A DNA stretch of 64,000 nucleotides from Ruminococcus sp. (GTDB taxonomy: Bacteria > Bacillota > Clostridia > Oscillospirales > Ruminococcaceae). The notes below the pieces were generated by a model. The model was not told where the DNA came from and ran no database searches. It saw only the letters and a list, made by a program, of their open reading frames with translations. The stretch covers positions 32,711 to 96,710 of the forward strand of contig JAHZHC010000030.1 in assembly GCA_019420505.1 (NCBI GenBank). Reading direction: 5' to 3'. The position numbers and the translations under genes are program-made. Below, one piece after another: positions 44,771 through 53,182 of this stretch; within the stretch, counting starts at the first letter, position 1; every line of letters starts with the position of its first letter.

Positions 44771-45583
44771 ATGGAAAAAGAAATAGCAGAATTACTCTCA
44801 AAGGACAAATACAATATTTATGACCTTGTCAGAATTGTAAAAACTCTCCGAAGCGAAAATGGCTGTCCTTGGGACAAGGTTCAGACACATCAATCCATCC
44901 GCAATGATTTTATTGAAGAAGTTTATGAGGTCATTGAAGCAATTGACTGTGACAGCGGTGAAATGCTCAAAGAGGAATTGGGTGATGTTTTGCTTCAAGT
45001 CGTTTTCCATGCTGAAATTGAAACCGAAAAAGGCATGTTTGATTTTGACGAAATTGCAAATGATATCTGCAAAAAGCTAATTGTCCGTCATCCTCATGTT
45101 TTCGGCGATGTTACTGCTGAAAATGTAGATACTGTACTTAAAAATTGGGATTCCATCAAAAAGGAGACCAAAGGACAGGAAAGCTATACTGACACATTAA
45201 AGAGTGTTCCAAAGGTTTTTCCCTCATTAATGAGGGCGCAAAAGCTTGGGAAACGTGCTTCGAGAGCCGGTATGGATTTTGAAGGTATTGATGACTGTTT
45301 TGAGAGTCTTAAATCGGAAGTGACTGAAATTGCTGAAGCTTTAGCTGCTAATGACAAAGAAGCCGCAGCTGAGGAGTTAGGTGATTTGCTGTTCTCATGC
45401 GCAAACTTATCAAGAAAGCTTGATTTTAATGCAGAGGAGCTTTTAGATAAGGCAAACGAAAAGTTTCTAAGAAGATTTGAAGGGGTTGAAAACTCAGTAA
45501 AGCAAGATGGTCTGGACATGGCTTCTTTAGATCTGAAAACACTTGACAGCTACTGGGAGAAGGAAAAAATTTGTGAAAACTGA
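44771..45583 (+). CDS. mazG: Nucleoside triphosphate pyrophosphohydrolase MazG
   Basis: The 270-aa protein has two MazG helical domains. Domain 1 (about residues 15-115) has ENGCPWDKVQTHQSIRNDFIEEVYE with EELGDVLLQVVFHAE, which contains the metal-binding ExxE...ExxD. Domain 2 (about 155-250) has EELGDLLFSCANLSRKL. MazG converts NTPs to NMP and pyrophosphate, a housecleaning role. GAAAGGAAG precedes the ATG. Confidence 0.94.
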   Translation: MEKEIAELLSKDKYNIYDLVRIVKTLRSENGCPWDKVQTHQSIRNDFIEEVYEVIEAIDCDSGEMLKEELGDVLLQVVFHAEIETEKGMFDFDEIANDICKKLIVRHPHVFGDVTAENVDTVLKNWDSIKKETKGQESYTDTLKSVPKVFPSLMRAQKLGKRASRAGMDFEGIDDCFESLKSEVTEIAEALAANDKEAAAEELGDLLFSCANLSRKLDFNAEELLDKANEKFLRRFEGVENSVKQDGLDMASLDLKTLDSYWEKEKICEN

Positions 45584-45628
45584 ATCAGAGGATGATTCAA
45601 ATCAATATTTATTTGGAGGTATAAACAA

Positions 45629-45904
45629 ATGAAAAAGGCTGAACTCGTTAATTTGATTGCAGAAAAAGGCGATTATTCTAAGAAAGACGCTGAAAAAGCT
45701 CTTTCAACAGTAATTGACTCAATCACAGAAACACTTACAAAGGGTGAAAAAATTGCTCTTGTTGGTTTCGGTACATTTGAAGTTCGTGACAGAGCTGCAA
45801 AGGTTGCTATCAATCCTTTGACAAAAGAGAAAATCAATGTTCCTGCTAAGAAAGTTCCTGCTTTCAAAGCCGGCAAGGCTCTTAAAGACGCTGTTGCTAA
45901 GTAA
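45629..45904 (+). CDS. hup: HU-type DNA-binding protein
   Basis: The 91-aa protein is a canonical HU: MKKAELVNLIAEKGDYSKKDAEKAL N-terminal helices, GEKIALVGFGTFEVRDRAAKVAINPLTKEKI with the beta arms (in part), and a basic VPAKKVPAFKAGKALKDAV end. HU dimers bend and compact DNA. GGAGG stands nine bases before the ATG. Gap from mazG is 45 bases, and a terminator follows. Confidence 0.97.
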   Translation: MKKAELVNLIAEKGDYSKKDAEKALSTVIDSITETLTKGEKIALVGFGTFEVRDRAAKVAINPLTKEKINVPAKKVPAFKAGKALKDAVAK

Positions 45905-45919
45905 TTTCAAGATTTTCAG

Positions 45920-45956
45920 AACCCGACCGACTAAATTATCGGTTGGGTTCTTTTTC
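45920..45956 (+). terminator. Terminator or attenuator between hup and rqcP
   Basis: AACCCGACCGA (45920-45930) pairs with TCGGTTGGGTT (45939-45949), with one G-U pair, then CTTTTTC. It stands 19 bases before rqcP, so it probably makes rqcP expression partly dependent on read-through. Confidence 0.75.
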
Positions 45957-45974
45957 AATGAAAGGAGATATGAA

Positions 45975-46217
45975 ATGAGACTGGACAAATATTTGAAGGT
46001 CACCCGGCTGATTAAACGCAGAACCGTTGCAAACGAGGCTTGCGATGCTGGAAAAATTACGGTCAATGACAAAATTGCACGAGCCTCTTATGACGTTAAA
46101 ATCGGTGATATAATCACTATTAACATGGGTCAGCGTCCGCTTAAAGTAAAGGTTCTGAATGTATCGGAATATGCAACTAAGGAAAACGCTGCTGAAAATT
46201 ATACTGTTATTGAATAA
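45975..46217 (+). CDS. rqcP: RqcP-like S4-domain protein (YabO/Hsp15 type)
   Basis: The 80-aa protein is a single S4 RNA-binding domain: MRLDKYLKVTRLIKRRTVANEAC, KITVNDKIARASYDVKIGDIITI and a short tail. Bacillus RqcP (YabO) helps RqcH add C-terminal alanine tails on stalled 50S subunits. Location next to spoVB, mazG and hup fits the yabO position. The ATG at 45975 follows AAAGGAGA by eight bases; longer frames run back into hup. Confidence 0.88.
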   Translation: MRLDKYLKVTRLIKRRTVANEACDAGKITVNDKIARASYDVKIGDIITINMGQRPLKVKVLNVSEYATKENAAENYTVIE

Positions 46218-46220
46218 TAG

Positions 46221-46257
46221 AAAATGACGGCACTCAAAATGAGTACCGTCATTTTTT
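46221..46257. terminator. Bidirectional terminator between rqcP and the lipoprotein gene
   Basis: AAAATGACGG.ACTC (46221-46235) pairs with GAGT.CCGTCATTTT (46241-46255) with one mismatch, and A/T runs flank both sides. It separates convergent genes. Confidence 0.8.
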
Positions 46258-46277
46258 ATAGATAATATTTATTATTC

Positions 46278-47837
46278 TTAAGCAGCAACGCCATCGTCAA
46301 ATTCGTCTTCTTTAATCACATCAGTCAAATAATCTTCATCATAGTTTTCATAATCATAAATATCATCATCGGAATCTGATATAATTGCGTTATATAACTC
46401 TTCACCTAAAGCATTCTTAATGTTTTCTGTCAATTTATTAACATCACATGATGACATATATTTTTTCATATCGTCTTCGTTAGTCATATTATACATTGTT
46501 CCTGTAGGCAATGTAATATCAGATGCATCAGTTTTTTCACAAGTCATTGCTAATGTTACATAGTCAACATCACCCATTCCAAGTGAACATGACAAATCCA
46601 ATTTATCATTTGTGCTGTTAGACTTAATTACAATTTTCGGGGTGATTATCACACCTGAAACATTTAAATTAAATTCAGATGAGATTGTTCCCTTAAAAAT
46701 ACCTTCTTTTGCTTCAAGATCTGTTACAACAAATTTACCGTTGAAACTACCCTCTTCCTGCATATTTGCATTAAACTTAAACTCACCGTTGATTTTATCA
46801 TCGGTTTTTGCTGCGGAACCTTTCAGGGTAACTTCAGTTCCATCAAATTTAATTATATAATCCATTGCAAAGACATCATCATTATCAATTAAAACAATAT
46901 TAAAATCTACATCTTCGTCTTTTGAGCTCCAGCCTCTATATTCACCATCTTTATTATAATAAACGTTTATTACAACTGATTCTTCTGCTGCATCACCTGT
47001 AATATCTTCGATAAAAGATTTCAAAGCAGAGTCAAGAGAAGAATTATACTCATCTTCGCTACAGCCCATTGCAATTGCTATATCTTTAATTAAAGAATCT
47101 TTTTTTGCCTTATCCACAACTGCATCTGCGATTGTTTTCACATCATTGCCATTGATTTCATATGATTTTGTAGTATAATCATACTTATGTCCATCAATTT
47201 CACCTGAAATATTATCGCCTTTTTTTGCTTCAGGTGCTTTTTCCTTTATGAGATCAACATATGTATCCAAATCATCGCCAAGTTTTTCAAAATCAATTCC
47301 CTTAAGAACATTAAGCATATCCTTATTTAAATCTATATCCGCTGAAGTTGATTTTTCATCCTCAGAAGGTACAAGTTTTTCTCCGCTTTTGGCAAGTTCC
47401 GCAAAATCGTTCACTGTTCCTGTCAAATATGCATCACTTAGCTCAGGGACTTTAAAATACATTGTTTCAGTTGTATGGTCAAAAACAGAATTTAAGGAAA
47501 CCAAAGATTTTGAATCATAATTCACAGCTATATCAGCAGAAGTTTTCTTTCCCTTTTGCTTTGCACTTGTAGATACATCAATTGGTTTCAATTCAACGCC
47601 AACCAAATCCTTCATTACGCTTCCAAATGTAACATTCAGATTTGCGTCATAAGCAAACTCCAGTTCACCTTTTATAGCCTTTTCTGCCTGTTCAATTGTA
47701 TCAGAAATACTGTGAGTTATTTCCTTTACGCTTTTTTCGGATTTATTTTTTTCTTCATCATTCTTTCCGCAGCCTGTTGTTACCACGGACAATGCCATAA
47801 CTCCGGCCAACAAAGCTGACATAAGAGATTTTTTCAT
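46278..47837 (-). CDS. Putative lipoprotein, paralogue of the wall-anchored protein upstream
   Basis: The 519-aa product has a lipoprotein signal peptide (residues 1-23, ending LSVVTTGC), so it is probably lipid-anchored outside the membrane. Beyond that I recognise no named domain. Much of it aligns by eye with the neighbouring 590-aa protein: LEFAYDANLNVTFG, KKTSADIAVNYDSKS, FDHTTETMYFKVPELSDAYL and KIVIKSNSTNDKLDLS have clear counterparts there. The C-terminus is Asp/Tyr-rich (DDDIYDYENYDEDY). AAAGGAGGAAG precedes the ATG. The pair probably arose by tandem duplication. Confidence 0.75.
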   Translation of the reverse strand: MKKSLMSALLAGVMALSVVTTGCGKNDEEKNKSEKSVKEITHSISDTIEQAEKAIKGELEFAYDANLNVTFGSVMKDLVGVELKPIDVSTSAKQKGKKTSADIAVNYDSKSLVSLNSVFDHTTETMYFKVPELSDAYLTGTVNDFAELAKSGEKLVPSEDEKSTSADIDLNKDMLNVLKGIDFEKLGDDLDTYVDLIKEKAPEAKKGDNISGEIDGHKYDYTTKSYEINGNDVKTIADAVVDKAKKDSLIKDIAIAMGCSEDEYNSSLDSALKSFIEDITGDAAEESVVINVYYNKDGEYRGWSSKDEDVDFNIVLIDNDDVFAMDYIIKFDGTEVTLKGSAAKTDDKINGEFKFNANMQEEGSFNGKFVVTDLEAKEGIFKGTISSEFNLNVSGVIITPKIVIKSNSTNDKLDLSCSLGMGDVDYVTLAMTCEKTDASDITLPTGTMYNMTNEDDMKKYMSSCDVNKLTENIKNALGEELYNAIISDSDDDIYDYENYDEDYLTDVIKEDEFDDGVAA

Positions 47838-47918
47838 ATAATCTTCCTCCTTTAAATATCACCATAACAGTGTACTAATAATATACCACATTTTCAACAA
47901 ACAGTCAATAGATAACAT

Positions 47919-47941
47919 AAGGGGACAAGAACTGTCCCCTT
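47919..47941 (-). terminator. Hairpin between the two paralogous surface-protein genes
   Basis: AAGGGGACA (47919-47927) pairs perfectly with TGTCCCCTT (47933-47941). The minus-strand side has only a weak T-run, so termination is probably partial. Confidence 0.55.
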
Positions 47942-47953
47942 AACACTCAAATT

Positions 47954-49726
47954 TTATTTCTTTTTAGTAATTACTACTGAAATACCAGCTAAAAGAACTG
48001 CTGCCAGTGACACACCGGTCACTGCTCCTGTATTAGGGCTTTTATCATTATTTGCATTAGAATTACTGTCTTTTGAATCAGATGATGGTTTTTTCACGGT
48101 AACAACACCGGAATCTGCAACATTTGAATCATTTCCCGGATCGGTTTTTGGATCTGAATCAATATCAGGATCAAATGACATTTCACCGAACAACAATTCA
48201 AACAGCTCATCGCCTAAAACATTCTTAAGATTCATCATAAATCCGTCGAGATCAGATGAAGCGGCAAATTCCGCAATATCCTGAATATTACCCATTGAAT
48301 AAACATTTTCTGTTGGGATTTGGATATCTGTCGGTACAGTTTTTTCTCCAGTAAGAGTCATGGACAATGTTTCTTTTCCATTATCTGATTGTGTTAAAGT
48401 TATATCCAGCTTATCAGATGTACTATTGGAAGTAATAATCTTAGTTGATTTATTTACTCCCTCTTCTTCATAAATATTATCCTCATTTTCAATTTTTATA
48501 ACACCTGTAAATACTCCATTGTCAAATGAAACATTTTCTAACGTTGTTTTTTCTGAAGTATAAGTATTATCCGCATATGAAGTTACATCGTTAAACGAAC
48601 CGTTTATTTTATTTCCGTTTACAGATAAACCGCCGATAACTGAATTTTTATTGTATTCATCAGCATAAAATTGATCAATTCCAATGAAGCTTTCATTTGC
48701 AATTATAATATCACGGTTTTCAGTTTCGCTGTCCTTAACGCCAAAGCCTACAACATTTTCGCCGTCAAGATATACAGTGATAACTATCTTTTCAGCAAGC
48801 TCTGAAGGTCTCATATCGTTAACTTCTTCAACAATTTCATTAATCATTTCAAGATAATCATTTTCAGTTAATCCAATCTGACCGGCAATGCTTTTTAACA
48901 AGCTGTCATTCTTTGCCTTATCTGCAACAGCATTGACTATATTCTGAAAATCCTGTCCTGTAATATTATAAACCTTAGAAGCAAGACTATAATCATAATC
49001 ATTAATGCTTCCGGTCAAAGGCTCGCCGTCAACACAGGTAACTTTGGTTTCTATAAGTTCAAGATAGTCTGCAATATCCTGTTCCAGAGCCTCTAAGTCA
49101 ACACTTTCAAGTATACTGAGAATATTTTCAATATTCAGGTCCTCATATCCGATATCTTTATAATCGCTGTCGTCATAATCATCATCATATTCACTGTCAT
49201 CACCGTAATTATAATCATCGTCATAATTATAATCGTCATCATTATCATCATCTGACGGGAACAGTGCATTAATAAGCTCTCCGAAATTATACAATTCGTC
49301 TTCCTTCACTGAAAGATATGCATTATTAATTTCCGGAACCTTCAAATAAGCAATTTCATTTTCATGATCATATACTGCATTCAAAGTAACTGCACTCTTT
49401 GAATCATACATGACATTCAAATCTGCAGAAGTTTTTCTGTTCTTTTGTTGAATAACAGCTGAAATATCAATTGGATTAACCTCAAATTCTGTTTCTGAAA
49501 GCTTCAGATTCAGGTTTGCATTATATGCAAATTCTGAATTGCCATCCATAACATTGCTGATACTGTCAAACATAACAGACAAGCTTTCCATAGCATCTTG
49601 GACAGCAGAAGAAACCTCATTTGAAGCACTGACATTCAATAATGAAGCTGCACTTACTCCTGAAACTGCAACCGTTAGAGCTGACGCTCCGGAAAACAAT
49701 TTCGTTAATACGATTCTTTTCGACAT
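47954..49726 (-). CDS. Cell-surface protein with SPNTG-type sorting signal, paralogue of the lipoprotein
   Basis: The 590-aa protein has a signal peptide (residues 1-about 30, TKLFSGASALTVAVSGVSA). It has the same long beta-rich region as its neighbour, an Asp/Tyr-rich insert near 175-205, a Ser/Asp/Asn linker and a C-terminal sorting-like end: SPNTG, a hydrophobic helix (VSLAAVLLAGISVV) and ITKKK. This suggests sortase attachment to peptidoglycan. The ATG at 49726 is preferred over a frame start 26 codons earlier because AGGGA stands eight to nine bases before it and the signal peptide then starts normally. Ligand or role is unknown. Confidence 0.75.
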   Translation of the reverse strand: MSKRIVLTKLFSGASALTVAVSGVSAASLLNVSASNEVSSAVQDAMESLSVMFDSISNVMDGNSEFAYNANLNLKLSETEFEVNPIDISAVIQQKNRKTSADLNVMYDSKSAVTLNAVYDHENEIAYLKVPEINNAYLSVKEDELYNFGELINALFPSDDDNDDDYNYDDDYNYGDDSEYDDDYDDSDYKDIGYEDLNIENILSILESVDLEALEQDIADYLELIETKVTCVDGEPLTGSINDYDYSLASKVYNITGQDFQNIVNAVADKAKNDSLLKSIAGQIGLTENDYLEMINEIVEEVNDMRPSELAEKIVITVYLDGENVVGFGVKDSETENRDIIIANESFIGIDQFYADEYNKNSVIGGLSVNGNKINGSFNDVTSYADNTYTSEKTTLENVSFDNGVFTGVIKIENEDNIYEEEGVNKSTKIITSNSTSDKLDITLTQSDNGKETLSMTLTGEKTVPTDIQIPTENVYSMGNIQDIAEFAASSDLDGFMMNLKNVLGDELFELLFGEMSFDPDIDSDPKTDPGNDSNVADSGVVTVKKPSSDSKDSNSNANNDKSPNTGAVTGVSLAAVLLAGISVVITKKK

Positions 49727-49845
49727 AAAACAACATTCCCTTCGTATTTTTTCTACATTTTTTGTTAATTTAAATATAACACATAAATAATAATAAGTCA
49801 ACAAAAATTAATTTAATTTTCAAAAAAAGTTTTTCTGCAAATTAA

Positions 49846-49871
49846 AAGGAAGTCTTGAAAAAGACTTCCTT
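49846..49871 (-). terminator. Terminator of the DUF624 gene
   Basis: AAGGAAGTCTT (49846-49856) pairs perfectly with AAGACTTCCTT (49861-49871) around GAAA, followed on the minus strand by TTAATTT. Confidence 0.75.
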
Positions 49872-49877
49872 AAATTA

Positions 49878-50702
49878 TTATTTAATGACCTTACCTTTTC
49901 TTCCGGTTTCCTTTTTTTCATGAACAGTTTCAATCTGAGGATTATCTTCAAACACCGCTTCATCTTCTTTTGTTTTAAGGTAATCAAATTCCGGATTATC
50001 CTCTCCTCTGCTGTCATAATAAGGCTGAATTACATATTTTCTTATAACCGGATAACAGTTGAATGCTGTTACAAAGCACATAAACGAAAACGGCCAGAGA
50101 AACAGCAAGAAAATTGAAAACGGCAATGGGATCAAAATAAAAGTAACTAAAATAACAAGAATCCACACGAGAAAAGTAAACAAACTGCCTTTAAGGCCCA
50201 AACTGACAAGGAAAAGGGAGTTTTTCAATATCTGTTTCATCTTCAGATTTGTAGAAACTATCATAAGATAAATATAAAAATGCATCATAAAAAACAAAAT
50301 CATAAGGCTTATACAAAGAACCAAAGGTATATATATCATTGAATTTTGCTGTGCCCATGAATAATATGTTGGTATTCCAACACAAAAAGCGGCAACAAAC
50401 AATATATCAATTATGCCCATTATAAAGCTTTGTTTAAAACATTTCTTAAAGGTATCAATAAAATCTCCGAAAACAAATGCATTTCTTTCTTGAGAATAAT
50501 TTCTTGCGACCTTTGTCATTGCAGCAGTCGCCGGTCCGAAGGTTACCACCGGGATACAGAAAATAACATAAATAATATTCAGCTGTATCAGTTTCCATAT
50601 ACGTCTTCCGTATATCTCAAAAAACTTAAATACTCCCTTTTTCTCCATCGGAGCTTTGGGTATTCCTTTTCCCGGGGTTTCATAATTTCCGAACAAAGAC
50701 AT
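49878..50702 (-). CDS. DUF624 (YesL-like) membrane protein
   Basis: The 274-aa protein has five to six hydrophobic segments in residues 38-215, with LIQLNIIYVIFCIPVVTFGPATAAM, typical of DUF624/YesL proteins that often neighbour sugar transporters. Here no sugar transport genes are adjacent. The last 55 residues are charged and low in complexity (KTKEDEAVFEDNP, HEKKETGRKGK). The AAGGA upstream is 13 bases from the ATG, longer than usual. The function is not established. Confidence 0.8.
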   Translation of the reverse strand: MSLFGNYETPGKGIPKAPMEKKGVFKFFEIYGRRIWKLIQLNIIYVIFCIPVVTFGPATAAMTKVARNYSQERNAFVFGDFIDTFKKCFKQSFIMGIIDILFVAAFCVGIPTYYSWAQQNSMIYIPLVLCISLMILFFMMHFYIYLMIVSTNLKMKQILKNSLFLVSLGLKGSLFTFLVWILVILVTFILIPLPFSIFLLFLWPFSFMCFVTAFNCYPVIRKYVIQPYYDSRGEDNPEFDYLKTKEDEAVFEDNPQIETVHEKKETGRKGKVIK

Positions 50703-50766
50703 TTTTTGTAACCATTCCTTTCCAAAATACTGAACATCTCAGGTTTCACATTAAACATAATTTCTA

Positions 50767-51372
50767 TTATAAACTTCCTGAAAAAGCTACGGTACATATA
50801 CAATCAACCGCAGCTGAAACTGCAACAACTGCTTCAAGGACTAAAAATTTAACAGCATAAAGTTTAACTGTCGGAAGCAATCCATCTCTTTGTTTTATTG
50901 AAAGAGCATCTGACATAAGAATATTAGAAAGTCCGATTGCTTCTCTTACACCCATAAGCAAGGAATACATTGATATTACTGCACACGGCAGAATAATCAA
51001 CAGGCAAGTAAGCATTCCGCCCTTCCCGTTTTGTGTATACACCTGTGCCATAGTAACTCCCAATCCCAAGCCTTTAACTAAAGGAATCATCAGTTCAACA
51101 GGCTGGGCAATTGCTGAAAATCCAAGTAAAAAAGCTGATCCGAGAAAGATCGTTGAACTTGTGAAAGACTTAATTAAAATATGGACAAAATCCTGATTTT
51201 TTCTCATATCTATAAAGTTTGCCTGAGCAAGCGCCATTTGTTTCAAAAAATCTTCGCTCATAAAGCAAAATGACATCACTCCAAGAAGAACTCCTAATAT
51301 TGCTATTCCTGCAAGAAAGGCAAAAAAGTTGTTTTTATGAATAAAATCGCTGCTTGTCCTTGAATTTTGCAT
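50767..51372 (-). CDS. spoIIM: SpoIIM-like membrane protein
   Basis: The 201-aa protein has five hydrophobic segments and the stage II sporulation protein M layout: an N-terminal helix FFAFLAGIAILGVLLG, then SSTIFLGSAFLLGFSAIAQPVEL, a glycine-rich LVKGLGLGVTMAQVY and CLLIILPCAVISMYSLLMG. In Bacillus SpoIIM forms the DMP complex with SpoIID and SpoIIP in forespore engulfment. The ATG at 51372 is chosen with GGAG about eight bases before it; GTG and ATG codons just upstream are too close. spoIID and spoIIP are not in the window. Confidence 0.82.
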   Translation of the reverse strand: MQNSRTSSDFIHKNNFFAFLAGIAILGVLLGVMSFCFMSEDFLKQMALAQANFIDMRKNQDFVHILIKSFTSSTIFLGSAFLLGFSAIAQPVELMIPLVKGLGLGVTMAQVYTQNGKGGMLTCLLIILPCAVISMYSLLMGVREAIGLSNILMSDALSIKQRDGLLPTVKLYAVKFLVLEAVVAVSAAVDCICTVAFSGSL

Positions 51373-51426
51373 ATACATCACTCCAAAAAAGATATGATAA
51401 TATATATGCTAAAAATCCATCAAAAA

Positions 51427-52227
51427 TTACTTTGAAAGTTCATATGCTCTTTTGGTACAAGCCTTACAGGCGTTATTCACAGCGTCCTCCAGTTTTCCGG
51501 AACGCAGTTTTTCAAGTCCGGCGATAGTTGTACCTCCTTTTGAAGATACCATTGTTATGAGCTCGTCAATAGAATTACCGCTGTCAGTAATCATTTTTGC
51601 TGAGCCGATAAGCGTTTTTGCAAATAACGTTTTTGCAACTTCTTCATTTATATTTTCAGATTTTGCATAGTCAATAAATGCTTTTGCAAAAAGATAGATA
51701 AAAGCAGGAGAAGAGCCGTTTATTGCAATAATTTCCTTCATTTTATCCTTTGGTATGACTGCATATTCACCGCAAGATCCAAAGATTTTGCAGACAAGGT
51801 CAAACTCTTCCTCCGACACGCTGTCTGATTTTGACAGTGCTGTTGCGCCTTCGCCCAACAACAATGGAGTATTGGGCATCACGAGAACAACTTTTGCTTG
51901 ATCAATTGTTTTTGAAGCTATATAATCATCAGAAATGCCTGCACATATAGACACAATTACAGTATTTTCATTTACTGAAGCTGAAATCTCATCAAGCACC
52001 TCGTCAAGCTGCTGAGGTTTAACTGCAAGAAAGACATATTTACATTTCACAACGATATCGGCAGAATTACTGCAAGAAACAGCACCGATTTTTTTCACTC
52101 TTTCTAAAGACGGAGCAAATTTGTCATAAGCAAAGACGTCGATCTCTTTACTCATAGTTGAACCTGTGATGCCCTTCATTATAGCATAGCCCATATTACC
52201 GGCTCCGATAAAGCCCACATTTATCAT
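51427..52227 (-). CDS. proC: Pyrroline-5-carboxylate reductase ProC
   Basis: The 266-aa enzyme makes proline from pyrroline-5-carboxylate with NAD(P)H. It has a Rossmann start MINVGFIGAGNMGYAIMKG, the VVLVMPNTPLLLGEGATAL segment, GSSPAFIYLFAKAFIDYA and the C-terminal VSSKGGTTIAGLEKLR. The ATG at 52227 gives the expected N-terminus and is preceded by AAAGGA nine bases away. Confidence 0.94.
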   Translation of the reverse strand: MINVGFIGAGNMGYAIMKGITGSTMSKEIDVFAYDKFAPSLERVKKIGAVSCSNSADIVVKCKYVFLAVKPQQLDEVLDEISASVNENTVIVSICAGISDDYIASKTIDQAKVVLVMPNTPLLLGEGATALSKSDSVSEEEFDLVCKIFGSCGEYAVIPKDKMKEIIAINGSSPAFIYLFAKAFIDYAKSENINEEVAKTLFAKTLIGSAKMITDSGNSIDELITMVSSKGGTTIAGLEKLRSGKLEDAVNNACKACTKRAYELSK

Positions 52228-52335
52228 AAAAAACAATCCTTTCAACAAAAAAACACTTGCTTATATTATACAACAATATGTACAATAAAGCAAGTATATT
52301 TTTTTCAACTTTATATAATTCTATTTTTATTTAAC

Positions 52336-52944
52336 TTAAGCGGTCTTTCTTTTAAAGACCTTAATATATGACTGTTTTGCTATGGGGAGTATCATAACAG
52401 ACAGTGCAATTTCGATCGGCAGCATTATACCATTTTTTATTAAACGAGGCAGCATCCAGATTCCGAAAGCAGACCATTCTGAACTTGACATAAACGGGAA
52501 ATTTTTATTCTGATAGCAATAATACAGAACTATAGAATTAAGAATAAGCTGGCATATTAAAACTACAATTATTCTTGCAACAACTGTATTCACTATCAAC
52601 GACTTATTTGTTGCCTTTTTATAAAGCATTATACCATAGATAAGTCCTGAAATAATCTTTACCAGAAGCAGTCCGAAATTATAATCTCTTGCCTTAAAAC
52701 CGTCTAAGAAATAACCAATAATGTCTATGCTGACACTTCCTAAAACCGAAACTATCGGACCATATAACATACCGATGATCATTATGCCTATAAAAGCAAA
52801 ATTAATTCTCAAATCGGCTGAAACATTAATGGTCAGGTTTCTTAATACTACTGACAATGCTATAAACAATCCCGAAACCGTTAAGGTCGAGACTTTTTTC
52901 AGTTCCATAGCGGAATCTGAAAACAATGAAAAAAAGCTCTTCAT
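52336..52944 (-). CDS. folT: Folate-specific ECF transporter S component FolT
   Basis: The 202-aa protein has six hydrophobic segments and the S-component hallmarks: an early LTVSGLFIALSVVLRNLTI helix, INFAFIGIMIIGMLYGPIVSVLGSVSIDIIGYFL in part (key GPIVSVLG and DIIGYFL), and a C-terminal MLPRLIKNGIMLPIEI. It would bind folate and join the shared EcfA/EcfA'/EcfT module encoded elsewhere. AAGGAGG stands seven bases before the ATG. The THF riboswitch just upstream strongly supports the folate assignment. Confidence 0.9.
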   Translation of the reverse strand: MKSFFSLFSDSAMELKKVSTLTVSGLFIALSVVLRNLTINVSADLRINFAFIGIMIIGMLYGPIVSVLGSVSIDIIGYFLDGFKARDYNFGLLLVKIISGLIYGIMLYKKATNKSLIVNTVVARIIVVLICQLILNSIVLYYCYQNKNFPFMSSSEWSAFGIWMLPRLIKNGIMLPIEIALSVMILPIAKQSYIKVFKRKTA

Positions 52945-53025
52945 AAAAATACCTCCTTATCTTATGCGAGCAATGTTGTGCTTTGTGCATAACCGGAGCT
53001 GATGAAAAGCTTCTAATTACACATT

Positions 53026-53126
53026 CAGCGGGATGCGAAACCTGCACCGCAAAGGATTCCTCCTCTTTCGTCCTGTTGGCAACTCCCCGTCCCTCAGGCA
53101 CTTAACGCACAGATTTCTACTCTGTA
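53026..53126 (-). ncRNA. Tetrahydrofolate (THF) riboswitch controlling folT
   Basis: On the minus strand the leader carries GAGTAG (from about 53124), TGCGTTAAGTGCCTGAGGGAC, GGGGAGTTG, GGACGAAA and, near its end, CGGTGC and GCATCCCGCTG. These are the ordered conserved blocks of the class I THF (folT) riboswitch. The outer stem joins CAG to CTG at 53026-53028. A hairpin (TTATGC...GCATAA) and the folT ribosome binding site follow at 52950-52990, where expression is likely controlled. Confidence 0.92.
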
Positions 53127-53182
53127 ATATGCAAGCTGTTCCGATAAAAATTTTGAACAGCTGTATATTCAATTAAAAATAT

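Noticed and set aside
53130..53162. Terminator for pfkA between AGCTGTTC and GAACAGCT
   Set aside because: The 8-bp arms are perfect, but the loop is 13 bases or more and no U-run follows on the minus strand.
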